Program-made: the position numbers and the translations under genes
In this document: in pieces, positions 8,291 to 16,577 of the stretch
How the letters are laid out: each line of letters starts with the position of its first letter
Position numbering within the stretch: position 1 is the stretch's first letter
The notes under the pieces: generated by a model
What the model was told of the DNA's origin: nothing
Database searches by the model: none
What the model saw: the letters and a program-made list of their open reading frames with translations, nothing else
Source of the DNA: Spirochaetaceae bacterium UBA1306
GTDB taxonomy: Bacteria > Spirochaetota > Spirochaetia > Treponematales > Rectinemataceae
Direction: 5' to 3'
Assembly (NCBI GenBank): GCA_002307245.1
Contig: DBTW01000129.1
Coordinates: forward strand, 1 to 24,387
Length of the DNA: 24,387 bases

Positions 8291-8319
8291 ATTATACCGC
8301 CGCGAAGCGGCGACGGCGA
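8291..8319 (-). promoter_or_regulatory. Candidate promoter with palindromic spacer, possibly giving a leaderless transcript
   Basis: The minus strand has a perfect -10 hexamer TATAAT at 8296-8291, ending six bases before the GTG proposed as the response-regulator start. The preferred transcription start would therefore fall on the start codon. A perfect inverted repeat, CGCCGC-TTC-GCGGCG (8312-8298), fills the region a 17-base spacer would occupy, and the -35 position (TCGCCG) matches poorly. The poor -35 plus palindrome suggests an activator-dependent promoter. Confidence 0.4.
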
Positions 8320-8341
8320 TCCCCGGATCCATCCTCTTCAG

Positions 8342-11300
8342 TTAAGGCAGCTTCGCGATGAAGACCGATTCCGGAGAAGTGCTACTCGCGAACGACCATT
8401 TAGTCACGTAGGTCAAGGAGCCGTTCGCCTTGTTGATCGAGAAAAGCTCGACCGTCTTGCCGCTCGAGCAGGCCGCGAGAAGATACTGGCCCGAGTAGTC
8501 CACGACTATATGGTTGCAAAAGGCGTCGGTAAAGACATAGCTCACTTGCGCCAAGGTCGCCGGGTAGTAGAGGTTGATCGAGGCGGTAGTGCCCGAGGCG
8601 GCGTTGGCCATATAGGCGTAACTGCTCGTCGGATCCACTGCGCAGGAGGTCGGATTCAACCCGGCGCCCAGCGTCCCTATGGGGGTAAGCGCTCCCGTGC
8701 TCGTATCGATGGAATACTGGGTGATCGAGATTCCGCCGAAGTTGGCCACGTAAAGGTACTTGCCCGAGGGTGTGATGGCCATTTTGTAGGGAGCGGCCCC
8801 TGTGGCATAGGTGCCGATCCACGTGGGCACACCCGTGCTCGTGTTGATCGAATAGGCGCAGATAGTGTTTGCGGCGATATTCGACACATATAGGAATTTG
8901 CCCGAAGGCGCGACCACGAGGGCTCGAGGGTTGTTGTCGGTCGCATAGCTTCCGATCCGAGTAAGCGCGCCCGTGCCGTTGTTAATGCTATACGCGAAAA
9001 GCCCCGTTGCCCCGGCGTTCCCTTGATTCGTGGCATACAGGAACTGGCTTCCGCTCGCTCCGTTCGGTGAAGCGATGCCGAGGCCCTCCATTAAAAAGCC
9101 GATATCGGTGTTGGTGACCAAGCTCGTGAGGTCCCCTGTCGCGGAAGATATTGAATATCCGGCGATACCGCCATTAGTCGCGTTGCCAGAATTCGACTCG
9201 TAGACGTATTTCATCGAAGCGTCCTGGGTCGCCATATTGGGGCCCGCGCCGACGATATTTCCCGTCAAGGATCCCAGGGTCCAAGTGCCGGCGACCGCGG
9301 TGGAGGCTGAGGCAGCGGGAGTCGAGACGGAGGTGTTTATCATTTTGGCATTGTTGTGATCAAGGATGTACACCGCCTCGTGCACGGGCATGCCGTAGAC
9401 TTGGCTCGTGGCCGCCGACTCGCCGCCTGAGTTGACGCTCGTGACCAAATAGTAGTAGGTCGTCCAGTTCGTTAGGCCGGAGTCGAAGTAGTAGGCGCTA
9501 GTCACGCCGCTTGCGATCTTCGAGAAGCCCGCGCCCGAGGTGGTGGAGCGGTAGACGTTGTAGCCCGTCGCTCCCGTGACCGCGCTCCATGGCAGGTAGA
9601 CCGTGCCGTTATCCACCATCACCGAGGCCTGAACCGGCGCGGGGTTGGCGCAGAGGGTCATGGAGCTCGCCTGACCAGAGAGAGCGGAATCGCCTGTCGC
9701 GTTAACCGCTGCGACGAGGTAGTAGTAGGCCGTGAGAGCGGTGGGGCTCGTGTCCGAATAGGAGGCGGAGCTAGAGCTGTCCAGGAGATTCGAGGGTGAG
9801 GCCGTGAATCCGGAAGTGGTCGAGCGGTAGATCTTGTAGCTCGCGGCGCCAGTCGAGGCCGTCCATTTTAGGACAATCGAGCTGATCGAGGCGCCGCTCG
9901 CGGAAAAGCCCGTCGGGGCGGCCGGATAGGTCAGGGCGTTTGCCGGGCTCGAGACAGTGGACTCTCCCGCGGCGTTAGTGGCGGTCACGATGAAGTAGTA
10001 GTTCGTGCCGGCGGAAAGGCCGCTCACCGTCGTCGAGATACTCGTCAATCCGCTGACCGCCGTGCTTGAGGTAGAGACGCTCGAGCTGGTCGAGTAATAG
10101 ACTGTATAACCCGAGGCGCCGGTCGAGGCGAGCCAGGAAAGGGCAACAACGCTCGCCGAAGAGGCGGACGCTGTCAGACTGGCCGGGGCGGCGCAGTATG
10201 TGCTTGCGCTCGTTACTCCGGAAACCGACGACTCGCCCGTGGCGTTCGTTGCCGAAACGATGAAGTAGTATTTCGCGCCTACGGACAGCCCGCTCACCGT
10301 CGTCGAACTGCCCGTCAGGCCGCTGATCGCCGCGCTCGAGGTCGAAACGCCCGAGCTCGTCGAGTAGTAGACCGTATAGCTCGCTGTCCCCGTAGAGGCT
10401 GTCCAGCTCAAGGCGATCGAGCTCTCCCCGGCGGGGCTCGCGACTAGCCCAGTCGGGGCCGCGGGATAGGTCAGGGCCTTAGCCGAACTCGAGGCTGACG
10501 ACTCGCCCGAGGCGTTCGAGGCCGTGACCACGAAGTAGTAGCACGTGCCCGAGGAGAGACCGCTCACCGTGGCCGGGCTGCCCGATAGCCCGCCGAGCTT
10601 CGTCGTCGTAGAGCTCGAGACGCTCGAGCTGGTAGAGTAGTAGACCGTGTAGCCCGAAGCTCCCTCCGCGGCCTTCCAGCTCAAGCTGGCCGAGCCCGAG
10701 CCTGTCGCGGTCGCGGCAAGCTCGGTCGGGGCGCTCGTCAAGGTAAGGCCGCTCGCGGCGGTCGAGGCCGGAGACTCTCCCGTCGCGTTCACCGCCGTGA
10801 CCAGGAAATAATAGGTCGTGCTGGCGGAGAGGCCGGAGACCGTGCATCCGGTGGAGCTGGCGGATCCCTGCCCCGAGAGCGAGCCGTCATAGCTGGACGT
10901 CGAAAGGCTGGAGCTCGTGCCGTAGTAGACCTTGTAGCTCGACGCTCCGGTGGAAGCGGGCCAAGCGAGGTCCATGGAGCTCGAGGATCGCGCGCTCGCG
11001 GTTAGCGAAGCGGGCGCGGCGGGATAGCTGAGGACGTTGACCGGATCGGTGGCGGGGGACTCGAGGCTGCCGTTAAGGGCGGTCATGATAAAATAATAGG
11101 TGGTGCCATCCAAGATGCCATTGTCTGCGGCGCTCAGGTTAAAGACATAGCTCGAGCCGCCGATCGTGTTCGTGTAATCGGAGGTCGTGACGGCGGGACT
11201 CGTGGAATAGTAGAGCTTGTAGCTGGTGGCGAATTGCGCTACGGCGCCGATCACGCGCAGCTTTCCATAGCCGGGTGCCTTGGCGCTGATCGAGCTCGGC

Positions 11301-12355
11301 TGTCCGGGCGTGGTCAGGGGAATGGCGGCGGCATAGGCCGAGGGCCCGGACTCCTTACCCGAGGAGTTAATGTCCGTGACGACGAAGTAGAAAGTGGTGC
11401 CCGGGGTGAGAGACACCGTGCAGGGACTCGTCGCGTTCTCGATTTTTACGCCGGAGCTCCCCGGCACAGGCTTCGATACCGACGCATAGTAGAGATTGTA
11501 GGATTTCGCCCCGCTCACGGGGGACCAAGTCACCGTGACGCTGCTGTCCCCGGCGGAGGCGGAGACGTTCGTCGGGGCGTCGGCTGCCGCTGGCTGCGGC
11601 GTCGCCTGGGCTTCCGAAGAGGCCCCCGACTCTCCCGCCGCGTTGACCGTGGTCACAACGAAGTAATACGGCTTATCGTTCTCCAATGGAGAGATGGTGC
11701 AGGGACTGCTCACACCCGCGAGTTTCGTGCCACCGACCCCGCTACCGGAAATTTCCGAGTAATAGATATTATAAGTCTGCGCGTTCGTCACGTCGCTCCA
11801 AGAAATCATCACCTTGCAGTCGCCGGAGCTCGCCGACACATCTTTCGGCGCATTGGGCAGGCTTACGCCCGTTCCGGTCAGGGTGAAGCTGAATTTCGGG
11901 ATCGTGACGTCGTCAGTCGCGATGGTCAGGGTCGCGGTCTTGTCGCCCACGGTAGCCGGGCAGAAACCCAAGGAGGCCTCGGCGGCGGCGCCAGGGGCGA
12001 TGGCCGAGGACAGGGCCTCGCCGGTGAACGTGAAGCAGCCGTCGGCCGTGCCCGTCCCGAGGATCAGGGCGGGCGTCGAGACTATCGAAAGGGTCTTCAC
12101 GCCCGAATTGGCGATCTTCAGAGTGGCCTGACTCGCCGCGGAGGTCACCGACTGCCCGAAGGAGTAGACTCCGCCCGAGACTACGGCCTTACCGTTCACC
12201 GTCACGGAGATCCGCGGCGAGACCGCGACCTCCGCGGCATGCTTAGCGGCATTTACGAGGGAGTTCCCGCAAGAGGAGAGGAGGCCCGGTAGGGCGAAGG
12301 CGCAAGCCATGGCGCATAGCGCGCTCGCGCGGCGCAGGCGTCGTTTCAGAACCAT
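8342..12355 (-). CDS. Surface lipoprotein: nine fn3 domains plus C-terminal beta-propeller
   Basis: A 1337-residue secreted protein. It opens with basic residues, a hydrophobic stretch and the lipobox LLSSC (lipidated Cys29). A beta-sandwich of the choice-of-anchor-D/ASH type follows (about 47-164, ending FTLTGTGV). Next come nine fibronectin type III domains (about 167-990), each ending in a YYFxVTxxNxxGES-like strand. The C-terminus (about 992-1337) has repeated PSGKFLYVSN / PSGKYLYVAN blades typical of lactonase/YVTN beta-propellers. It is rich in Ser, Thr, Gly and Ala. The start ATG follows GAGGGGG and overlaps the end of the upstream gene by 10 bases; in-frame starts further up would run through that gene. 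The probable role is adhesion or scaffold at the cell surface. No enzymatic residues can be assigned to the propeller. Confidence 0.88.
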   Translation of the reverse strand: MVLKRRLRRASALCAMACAFALPGLLSSCGNSLVNAAKHAAEVAVSPRISVTVNGKAVVSGGVYSFGQSVTSAASQATLKIANSGVKTLSIVSTPALILGTGTADGCFTFTGEALSSAIAPGAAAEASLGFCPATVGDKTATLTIATDDVTIPKFSFTLTGTGVSLPNAPKDVSASSGDCKVMISWSDVTNAQTYNIYYSEISGSGVGGTKLAGVSSPCTISPLENDKPYYFVVTTVNAAGESGASSEAQATPQPAAADAPTNVSASAGDSSVTVTWSPVSGAKSYNLYYASVSKPVPGSSGVKIENATSPCTVSLTPGTTFYFVVTDINSSGKESGPSAYAAAIPLTTPGQPSSISAKAPGYGKLRVIGAVAQFATSYKLYYSTSPAVTTSDYTNTIGGSSYVFNLSAADNGILDGTTYYFIMTALNGSLESPATDPVNVLSYPAAPASLTASARSSSSMDLAWPASTGASSYKVYYGTSSSLSTSSYDGSLSGQGSASSTGCTVSGLSASTTYYFLVTAVNATGESPASTAASGLTLTSAPTELAATATGSGSASLSWKAAEGASGYTVYYSTSSSVSSSTTTKLGGLSGSPATVSGLSSGTCYYFVVTASNASGESSASSSAKALTYPAAPTGLVASPAGESSIALSWTASTGTASYTVYYSTSSGVSTSSAAISGLTGSSTTVSGLSVGAKYYFIVSATNATGESSVSGVTSASTYCAAPASLTASASSASVVALSWLASTGASGYTVYYSTSSSVSTSSTAVSGLTSISTTVSGLSAGTNYYFIVTATNAAGESTVSSPANALTYPAAPTGFSASGASISSIVLKWTASTGAASYKIYRSTTSGFTASPSNLLDSSSSASYSDTSPTALTAYYYLVAAVNATGDSALSGQASSMTLCANPAPVQASVMVDNGTVYLPWSAVTGATGYNVYRSTTSGAGFSKIASGVTSAYYFDSGLTNWTTYYYLVTSVNSGGESAATSQVYGMPVHEAVYILDHNNAKMINTSVSTPAASASTAVAGTWTLGSLTGNIVGAGPNMATQDASMKYVYESNSGNATNGGIAGYSISSATGDLTSLVTNTDIGFLMEGLGIASPNGASGSQFLYATNQGNAGATGLFAYSINNGTGALTRIGSYATDNNPRALVVAPSGKFLYVSNIAANTICAYSINTSTGVPTWIGTYATGAAPYKMAITPSGKYLYVANFGGISITQYSIDTSTGALTPIGTLGAGLNPTSCAVDPTSSYAYMANAASGTTASINLYYPATLAQVSYVFTDAFCNHIVVDYSGQYLLAACSSGKTVELFSINKANGSLTYVTKWSFASSTSPESVFIAKLP
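9386..11857 (-). repeat. Nine tandem fn3-encoding repeats (about 270-288 bases each)
   Basis: These encode residues about 167-990 of the lipoprotein. The repeats are diverged at the ends and most alike in the middle: domains 5, 6 and 7 (about 9926-10735) are each exactly 90 residues, a 270-base period, and share the phrase VYYSTSS followed by Thr/Ser-Ser runs and TVSGLS. The middle ones look like recent duplications or products of gene conversion. Confidence 0.85.
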
Positions 12356-14406
12356 GATACATCCCCCTCGTCGGCCTGGGCCGCTCGAAGCCCAGAAGTC
12401 CCGGAGCCTGGGCCGCCTTTGGCTATGCCCGGATCGAGCTGACGGGCCTTCTCGCGGGCCCGATCCGCCTCTTCCTGCTTGCCGAGGGCGGCCGCCGCCT
12501 TCGCGAGATTGGCGTAAAGCGCCGCCGTGCCGACCCCAGCCTTCTCGGCCCGCAGGTAATAGGAATAGGCGGCGGCGGGATCGGAATTCAAGAAAGCCAC
12601 GTTGCCGAGATTGATCAAGGCGGTGGCCGAGCCCATCTGGGCCGCGGACTCGAAGTCGCGCCGGGCACCGGCCAGGCGGCCGTACTTGGCCTGGATGACC
12701 CCGTGGTCGTTGAGCCAAGCGGCCGAGGCCTTGGCCCCCTCGGGGCGCGGCCCGAGGGCGGCGATCCGCGCCTCGAGCTGGGCGTTCCCGGCCTCCGACG
12801 CGTCGGCGAGGAAGATCGGCTGCACCTTGTCGGCAGGGGGCACGGCGACGGAGCTGCCGTCGGCGGGCAGGCCCATGGGGGCGTAGGTGCGCCAGGACTC
12901 GTGCATGGGATAGAAGTCGGCCTCGCCCTTGGCCGTGGACCCGCGCCACTCGTCGGCCCCTTTGCGCCATACCGCCATGAAGCCGGAATCGCGCATGGTC
13001 GTCTCAATCGGCAGCCATTCCCGGCCCTCGCGCTCGATCAAGAGCCCCGGATCGATGCCCTTGCCCGCGGCCTCGGCGGGGCTCAAGCCCAGGTCGACGG
13101 CGATGAAGATGTGCCCGGGTATGGTCACGAAGGCGGTCTCCACGCCGGCCGCCTCGAGGCAGGACGCGTAGAGGACCGAGAGGTCGGCGCAGTCGCCCGA
13201 CTTGAAGGCGAGGGTCTGGCGCGGGAACTTAAGGGTGTCCACGACCTCGGGGTCGACGACAGCCTGCTCGAAGGGCCTCGTGGTGCTGAGCATGTAGCCG
13301 AGACCGAAGGCGCGCAGGCCGGCGTGCACGGCGATGGCGGTCTGCAGGTTCTTGCCGAGCTCGGCATTGCGCTTGTCCTTCACCGCCGCCATGAAGCCGC
13401 CGGAAAGCGAGAGGACCCAGGGGTCCTTGTCGGAGACGAAGGACGCGGCCTTGCGATTGTCGCTCCAGGTCAGGGCGGCGCGGTCGTAGACGAGGAGGGT
13501 CGAGCTCCGGGACTGGGGCGCGTCGGATCCGAAGTCGACGAGCACCTCGGCGGCGGCCTTGGTAGCCTCGGTCACGTCGAGGATCTTGTCGTTGAACACG
13601 CCGTAGAGCGGCACTTCGACGCTCGCGCCTGGCTCGAGCCGAGCCACGACGCCGCACTCCTTCGGAGCGTCCATGTACTGCCTTACGAGGAAGCTCACCT
13701 TCACGCCCTCGAGGGCCGAAGACCCGCGGTTCCGGATCTTGACCGAGCCGAGGGGCTGCCGATCGTAGAAGGAGCGTAGGACCGGAAACACGCTCTTGAG
13801 GCCTATCTCGAGGATCTCGATGGGCGGTGCCCCCGGGCGCGCGCTATGGGCCGGCAGGGCGTAACTGAGGCCGAGGGACGAACCCAGGCCTGCGTAGAGG
13901 AGCCCATGGTAGCTGCCCACGAGATCAAGGCTGGCGGTCAGGGCCGGGCCGAGACGGGCTCGGAGCCCTCCGCCCAGCCGGGCCAGGAAAAGGGGCGCGG
14001 ACTCGCCCGAGGATAGGGAGCCGTATGAGCAGCCCGCCTCGGCGAAAGCCCCGAGCCCGAATACCTTGCCGAGGGGAAGCTTATAGCCAAGGCCGGCGAA
14101 GGCCGCCGCCTCGCCGAAGGATCCGGGCACGGACACTCCCTCGTACGAGGCGAGATCGCCCTGGGTATAAGCGGCGCCCAGCCTGAGGGACAACGGGCTG
14201 GAAGGCGCCAGGGAATATTCGAGACCGAAGCCGCCGCCCCAGGCAAGATCGAAACGTGAGGATCCGGTGAAGTCGCCCGTCTCGAGGGGGATGCATATGG
14301 AAGGCGATACTGAGAGGGACCAGGGCGAGCGCCCTTCGGCATTCGCCGTCGCGGCAAAAAGGCACAGCGCAAAGCACACAATGCGCGGCGGCGACACATT
14401 ACTCAT
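12346..14406 (-). CDS. Predicted outer-membrane barrel / transglutaminase-like / TPR protein
   Basis: A 686-residue protein with an unusual domain order. A signal peptide ends about residue 23 (ATANA). Residues about 28-185 alternate polar and hydrophobic residues with many Gly and aromatics, as in small outer-membrane beta-barrels. A beta-sandwich follows (about 197-310, SVKIRNRGSSALEGVKVSFLV). The transglutaminase-like core (about 345-480) shows the catalytic Cys406 in GDCADLS and His432 in PGHIFIAVD; the third residue is probably Glu468 in WLPIETT, where Asp is usual. Two or three TPR-like helical pairs (about 560-658) close the protein. The start at 14406 has GGAGG five bases upstream and gives the signal peptide. 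It overlaps the fn3 lipoprotein gene by 10 bases, so both are made together, perhaps as a surface complex. The substrate is unknown; it could be a peptidase or crosslinker. Confidence 0.82.
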   Translation of the reverse strand: MSNVSPPRIVCFALCLFAATANAEGRSPWSLSVSPSICIPLETGDFTGSSRFDLAWGGGFGLEYSLAPSSPLSLRLGAAYTQGDLASYEGVSVPGSFGEAAAFAGLGYKLPLGKVFGLGAFAEAGCSYGSLSSGESAPLFLARLGGGLRARLGPALTASLDLVGSYHGLLYAGLGSSLGLSYALPAHSARPGAPPIEILEIGLKSVFPVLRSFYDRQPLGSVKIRNRGSSALEGVKVSFLVRQYMDAPKECGVVARLEPGASVEVPLYGVFNDKILDVTEATKAAAEVLVDFGSDAPQSRSSTLLVYDRAALTWSDNRKAASFVSDKDPWVLSLSGGFMAAVKDKRNAELGKNLQTAIAVHAGLRAFGLGYMLSTTRPFEQAVVDPEVVDTLKFPRQTLAFKSGDCADLSVLYASCLEAAGVETAFVTIPGHIFIAVDLGLSPAEAAGKGIDPGLLIEREGREWLPIETTMRDSGFMAVWRKGADEWRGSTAKGEADFYPMHESWRTYAPMGLPADGSSVAVPPADKVQPIFLADASEAGNAQLEARIAALGPRPEGAKASAAWLNDHGVIQAKYGRLAGARRDFESAAQMGSATALINLGNVAFLNSDPAAAYSYYLRAEKAGVGTAALYANLAKAAAALGKQEEADRAREKARQLDPGIAKGGPGSGTSGLRAAQADEGDVSWF

Positions 14407-14440
14407 CCCTTCCTCCCAGACACCATAATCGTCGCACAAC

Positions 14441-14468
14441 ACTATATGACCGGGAGGATTTGGCGCAA
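14441..14468 (-). promoter_or_regulatory. Candidate promoter for the barrel-transglutaminase / fn3 pair
   Basis: The minus strand carries TATAGT at 14446-14441 (5/6 match to -10) and a weak TTGCGC at 14468-14463 with a 16-base spacer. It lies in the 101-base gap after manC, about 35 bases before the ATG at 14406. I see no terminator for manC in this gap, so read-through from the sugar cluster is also possible. Confidence 0.35.
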
Positions 14469-14507
14469 GACAACGGCGGGTGGTTTTTGGGTAGGCCGCA
14501 GGAGAGA

Positions 14508-15641
14508 CTAGCGAAAGATCCCGCCCTCGAGCTCCGCCACCCGCGAGTAGAGCAGCTTGAGCTCGTCGGCCCGCGCCTTTGGGCAGACCAGTGTGGCGTC
14601 CTTCGTGTGAACGATCACCAGGTCCTCGCAGCCAAGGCAGGCGACGAGGTGACCCGCCTCGGTCGACACCGCGACATTGCCCGAGCTCTCGACCAGGGCC
14701 GTCTCGCCCAAGCATGAGTTGCCTGCGGCGTCCGCGGACAGGAGCTCGGCGAAGGCGGGCCAGGAGCCGATATCCCGCCACTCTAGAGCAAGGGGCAGGG
14801 CGGCTATGGCGACCTCGGGGTCCTTGGAGGCCGGCTCCATCACTCCGTAGTCGACGCTGATTTTCTTGAGCGTCGGGTAGCCCGAGGCGAGGGCCTCGGC
14901 GTAACCCTGCCCGCCGGCCGCTAACGAAATGCGCGACACCGAGGCGGCGAGTTCGCCCTCGTAACGCGCGCAGAGCTCGAGGAAGCGGGAGGCGCGCCAA
15001 ATGAACATGCCGGAGTTCCACAGGTAGCGACCGGGTCCGGCCGCTACGAAGGCGGCGGCGCTCGCGGCGTCGGGCTTCTCGCGGAAGCGGACTACCCGCC
15101 GCGCCGCGAGCCCCAGCTCCTCCCCGAGCTCGAGATAGCCGAAGCCGGTGGAGGGCCGGTCCGGCTCCACGCCAAAGGTGACGAGGAGATCGGGCCGCGA
15201 CTCGACCAGGGAATAGGCCCGGTCGACCAGGGCGCGAAATTCGGCCTCGGGCTTGATGACGTGGTCGGAGGTGAACACGGCCACGATCGCCTCGGGGTCC
15301 TCCCGCGCGATGAGGGCGCAGGAGAAGGCGATCGCGGCGAGGCTGTCCCGGCCCTCGGGCTCGCCGATATAGCGGCCGAGACCCCGGCCCGAGGGCGCCG
15401 CGAGGCCGGGGACGCGGGAGATCGAGGCCGCGCGATGCCGCTCGGCCCCGCAGACGAAGCGCCGCGGCTCGGGCACGAGGCCCTCGAGGCGCTCGTAGGC
15501 CTCCGCCAGGAGGGAGCGGCCCTCGGACCCCGGGCCCGGGCCGAGGCCCGCGATGGGCGCGAGCTGCTTGGGCAGGGCTGCGCGGGAAAGGGGCCAGAGC
15601 CTCGTGCCGGAGCCTCCGGCCAATATCAGAGCGTACCGCAT
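14508..15641 (-). CDS. manC: Mannose-1-phosphate guanylyltransferase (GDP-mannose synthesis)
   Basis: A 377-residue cytoplasmic enzyme that joins mannose-1-phosphate and GTP to make GDP-mannose. The nucleotide-binding signature GGSGTRLWPLSR is at 9-20 with Lys25 in LPKQ. GEPEGRDS (93-100) corresponds to the usual EPxxRNTA with Asp replacing Asn. FTSDHVI (123-129) provides the metal-binding Asp, FREKP (186-190) is the FVEKP motif, and WNSGMFIW (208-215) contacts the sugar. It is the single-domain form, without the phosphomannose isomerase domain of bifunctional ManC/AlgA. GGAGG lies four bases before the ATG. It is the last gene of the nucleotide-sugar cluster and lies past an inverted-repeat element, so it may have been joined to the others by rearrangement. 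Its product is the substrate expected by the epimerase gene upstream. Confidence 0.92.
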   Translation of the reverse strand: MRYALILAGGSGTRLWPLSRAALPKQLAPIAGLGPGPGSEGRSLLAEAYERLEGLVPEPRRFVCGAERHRAASISRVPGLAAPSGRGLGRYIGEPEGRDSLAAIAFSCALIAREDPEAIVAVFTSDHVIKPEAEFRALVDRAYSLVESRPDLLVTFGVEPDRPSTGFGYLELGEELGLAARRVVRFREKPDAASAAAFVAAGPGRYLWNSGMFIWRASRFLELCARYEGELAASVSRISLAAGGQGYAEALASGYPTLKKISVDYGVMEPASKDPEVAIAALPLALEWRDIGSWPAFAELLSADAAGNSCLGETALVESSGNVAVSTEAGHLVACLGCEDLVIVHTKDATLVCPKARADELKLLYSRVAELEGGIFR

Positions 15642-15671
15642 GCTGCCTCCATGACATATTCTGAGAATTCA

Positions 15672-15820
15672 ACACGGAGATCACGGAGGAAGAAAAAAGA
15701 GGGAGTAAGCGCACGTGGCAAGGAAGGGAAAATGAGTGAATAAAGCAAATCGGAAACCCGGTCCCCAATTTCCTTATTCCCTATTTTCCGCTCTTCTCCG
15801 TGCTCTCCCCAGCTCCGTGT
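15672..15820. repeat. Inverted-repeat element A (ACACGGAG-type)
   Basis: An AT-richer, non-coding, 149-base imperfect palindrome between the nucleotidyltransferase and manC genes. The left end is ACACGGAG (15672-15679) followed by CACGGAG (15682-15688). The right end is the mirror image, CTCCGTG (15796-15802) and CTCCGTGT (15813-15820). Inside, a purine-rich arm (about 15722-15752) pairs imperfectly with a pyrimidine-rich arm (about 15761-15790) around a short centre near ACCCGGT. It has no open reading frame. It shares end motif and layout with element B. Confidence 0.75.
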
Positions 15821-15845
15821 ATTCTTTTCGCCCAACCGCATCCTA

Positions 15846-16577
15846 TCAATATCCCCGCAAGGACGTGCTGCTCCTGCGGGGCAAGCCTTCCTTCGGGGTC
15901 CGCTTGAGGACGATATACTCTATGCCCTGCTCCTCGCAATAGCGCCGCTTCTCGGCCTTGTCGCCGTCCTCGTTCACCACGTAGCGGTCGATGCCGAGGG
16001 CCTTGATCTCGGGCTCCGCGTCGAGCCAGCCCGAGCCCGTAGCCACGAGGCAGCGCGCCACGGCGCGGAAGGATCCGACGACGTAGCGCCGCTCGTCCTG
16101 CGTGAAGAGAGGATGGCCCTCGCCCTTGAGGAAGCGCACGTTCGCGTCCGAGCCAATCACGACGTTGAGCTCGCCGTACTCCGAGGCCTCCTCGAAGAAT
16201 CGGAGGTGCCCGGTATGGAGCCAGTCGTAGCAGCCGGTCACGATGACCCGCTTGGCGCCGGCGGCCCGGGGCGCGTCGATCGGCGGCGCATCGTAGGGAA
16301 AGCCGGCCAGGTCGAGGCGGGCGGGATCGACGAGCTCGATGCCCGCCGCGGCGGGGTCCGCGGGTGCTTCCTCGACCTTGTCCACGAAGCGGAGGGCCTC
16401 AAAGTAGTACTTTCGCTCGGCCAGGCTCATCTTGGGCGGCTTACCCGTCGCGCGCTCGAAGGCCTCGTCGCCCTGCAGCAGGACGGTCAGGGCCCCCAGC
16501 CTCGAGGCCTCGTGGAGGATGCGCAGCTCGGGGGAGCGCGGGTTGTCGAAGGCGCCGTAGACGTGGACCCGTTTCAT
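15846..16577 (-). CDS. Tandem nucleotidyltransferase-fold protein with one degenerate domain
   Basis: A 243-residue protein made of two cytidylyltransferase-like (HIGH superfamily) domains. The second (about 108-243) is complete: VTGCYDWLHTGHLRFFEEA with the catalytic HTGH (121-124), GSDANVRFLKGEGHPL, a DERRYVVGSF helix, and GLPRRSSTSLR (231-241), the counterpart of the family's ISST motif. The first (about 1-70) has the same outline (VYGAFDNPRSPELRILHEASRLGALTVLLQGD, then LAERKYYFEALRFVD), but the HxGH is gone, so it cannot catalyse and may be structural. Nucleotide specificity (CTP, ATP or GTP) cannot be decided. Its ATG overlaps the kinase stop by four bases; the pair resembles the kinase-then-nucleotidyltransferase logic of heptose and other sugar-activation routes. 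Confidence 0.85.
   Translation of the reverse strand: MKRVHVYGAFDNPRSPELRILHEASRLGALTVLLQGDEAFERATGKPPKMSLAERKYYFEALRFVDKVEEAPADPAAAGIELVDPARLDLAGFPYDAPPIDAPRAAGAKRVIVTGCYDWLHTGHLRFFEEASEYGELNVVIGSDANVRFLKGEGHPLFTQDERRYVVGSFRAVARCLVATGSGWLDAEPEIKALGIDRYVVNEDGDKAEKRRYCEEQGIEYIVLKRTPKEGLPRRSSTSLRGY

Noticed and set aside
9386..11857. Regular repeats considered as a CRISPR array
   Set aside because: The period is about 270 bases, the repeats are translated in frame as fn3 domains, and there are no short repeats with unique spacers or cas genes.
12356..12970. N-terminal extension of the fn3 lipoprotein frame up to 12970
   Set aside because: It overlaps the transglutaminase-like gene in another frame, and the true start at 12355 gives a lipoprotein signal.
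12703..13779. 358-codon plus-strand open frame opposite the transglutaminase-like gene
   Set aside because: It has a Gly/Glu/His-rich shadow translation and no ribosome binding site, and it overlaps a gene with a signal peptide and catalytic motifs.
14470..14505. GGCGGGTGG / CCTACCC-GC region after manC considered as a terminator
   Set aside because: The arms do not pair continuously and no U-run follows on the minus strand.
14407..15768. N-terminal extension of the transglutaminase-like frame up to 15768
   Set aside because: The extension runs through manC in another frame and is Arg/Pro/Gly-rich noise. The start at 14406 has a ribosome binding site and opens a signal peptide.
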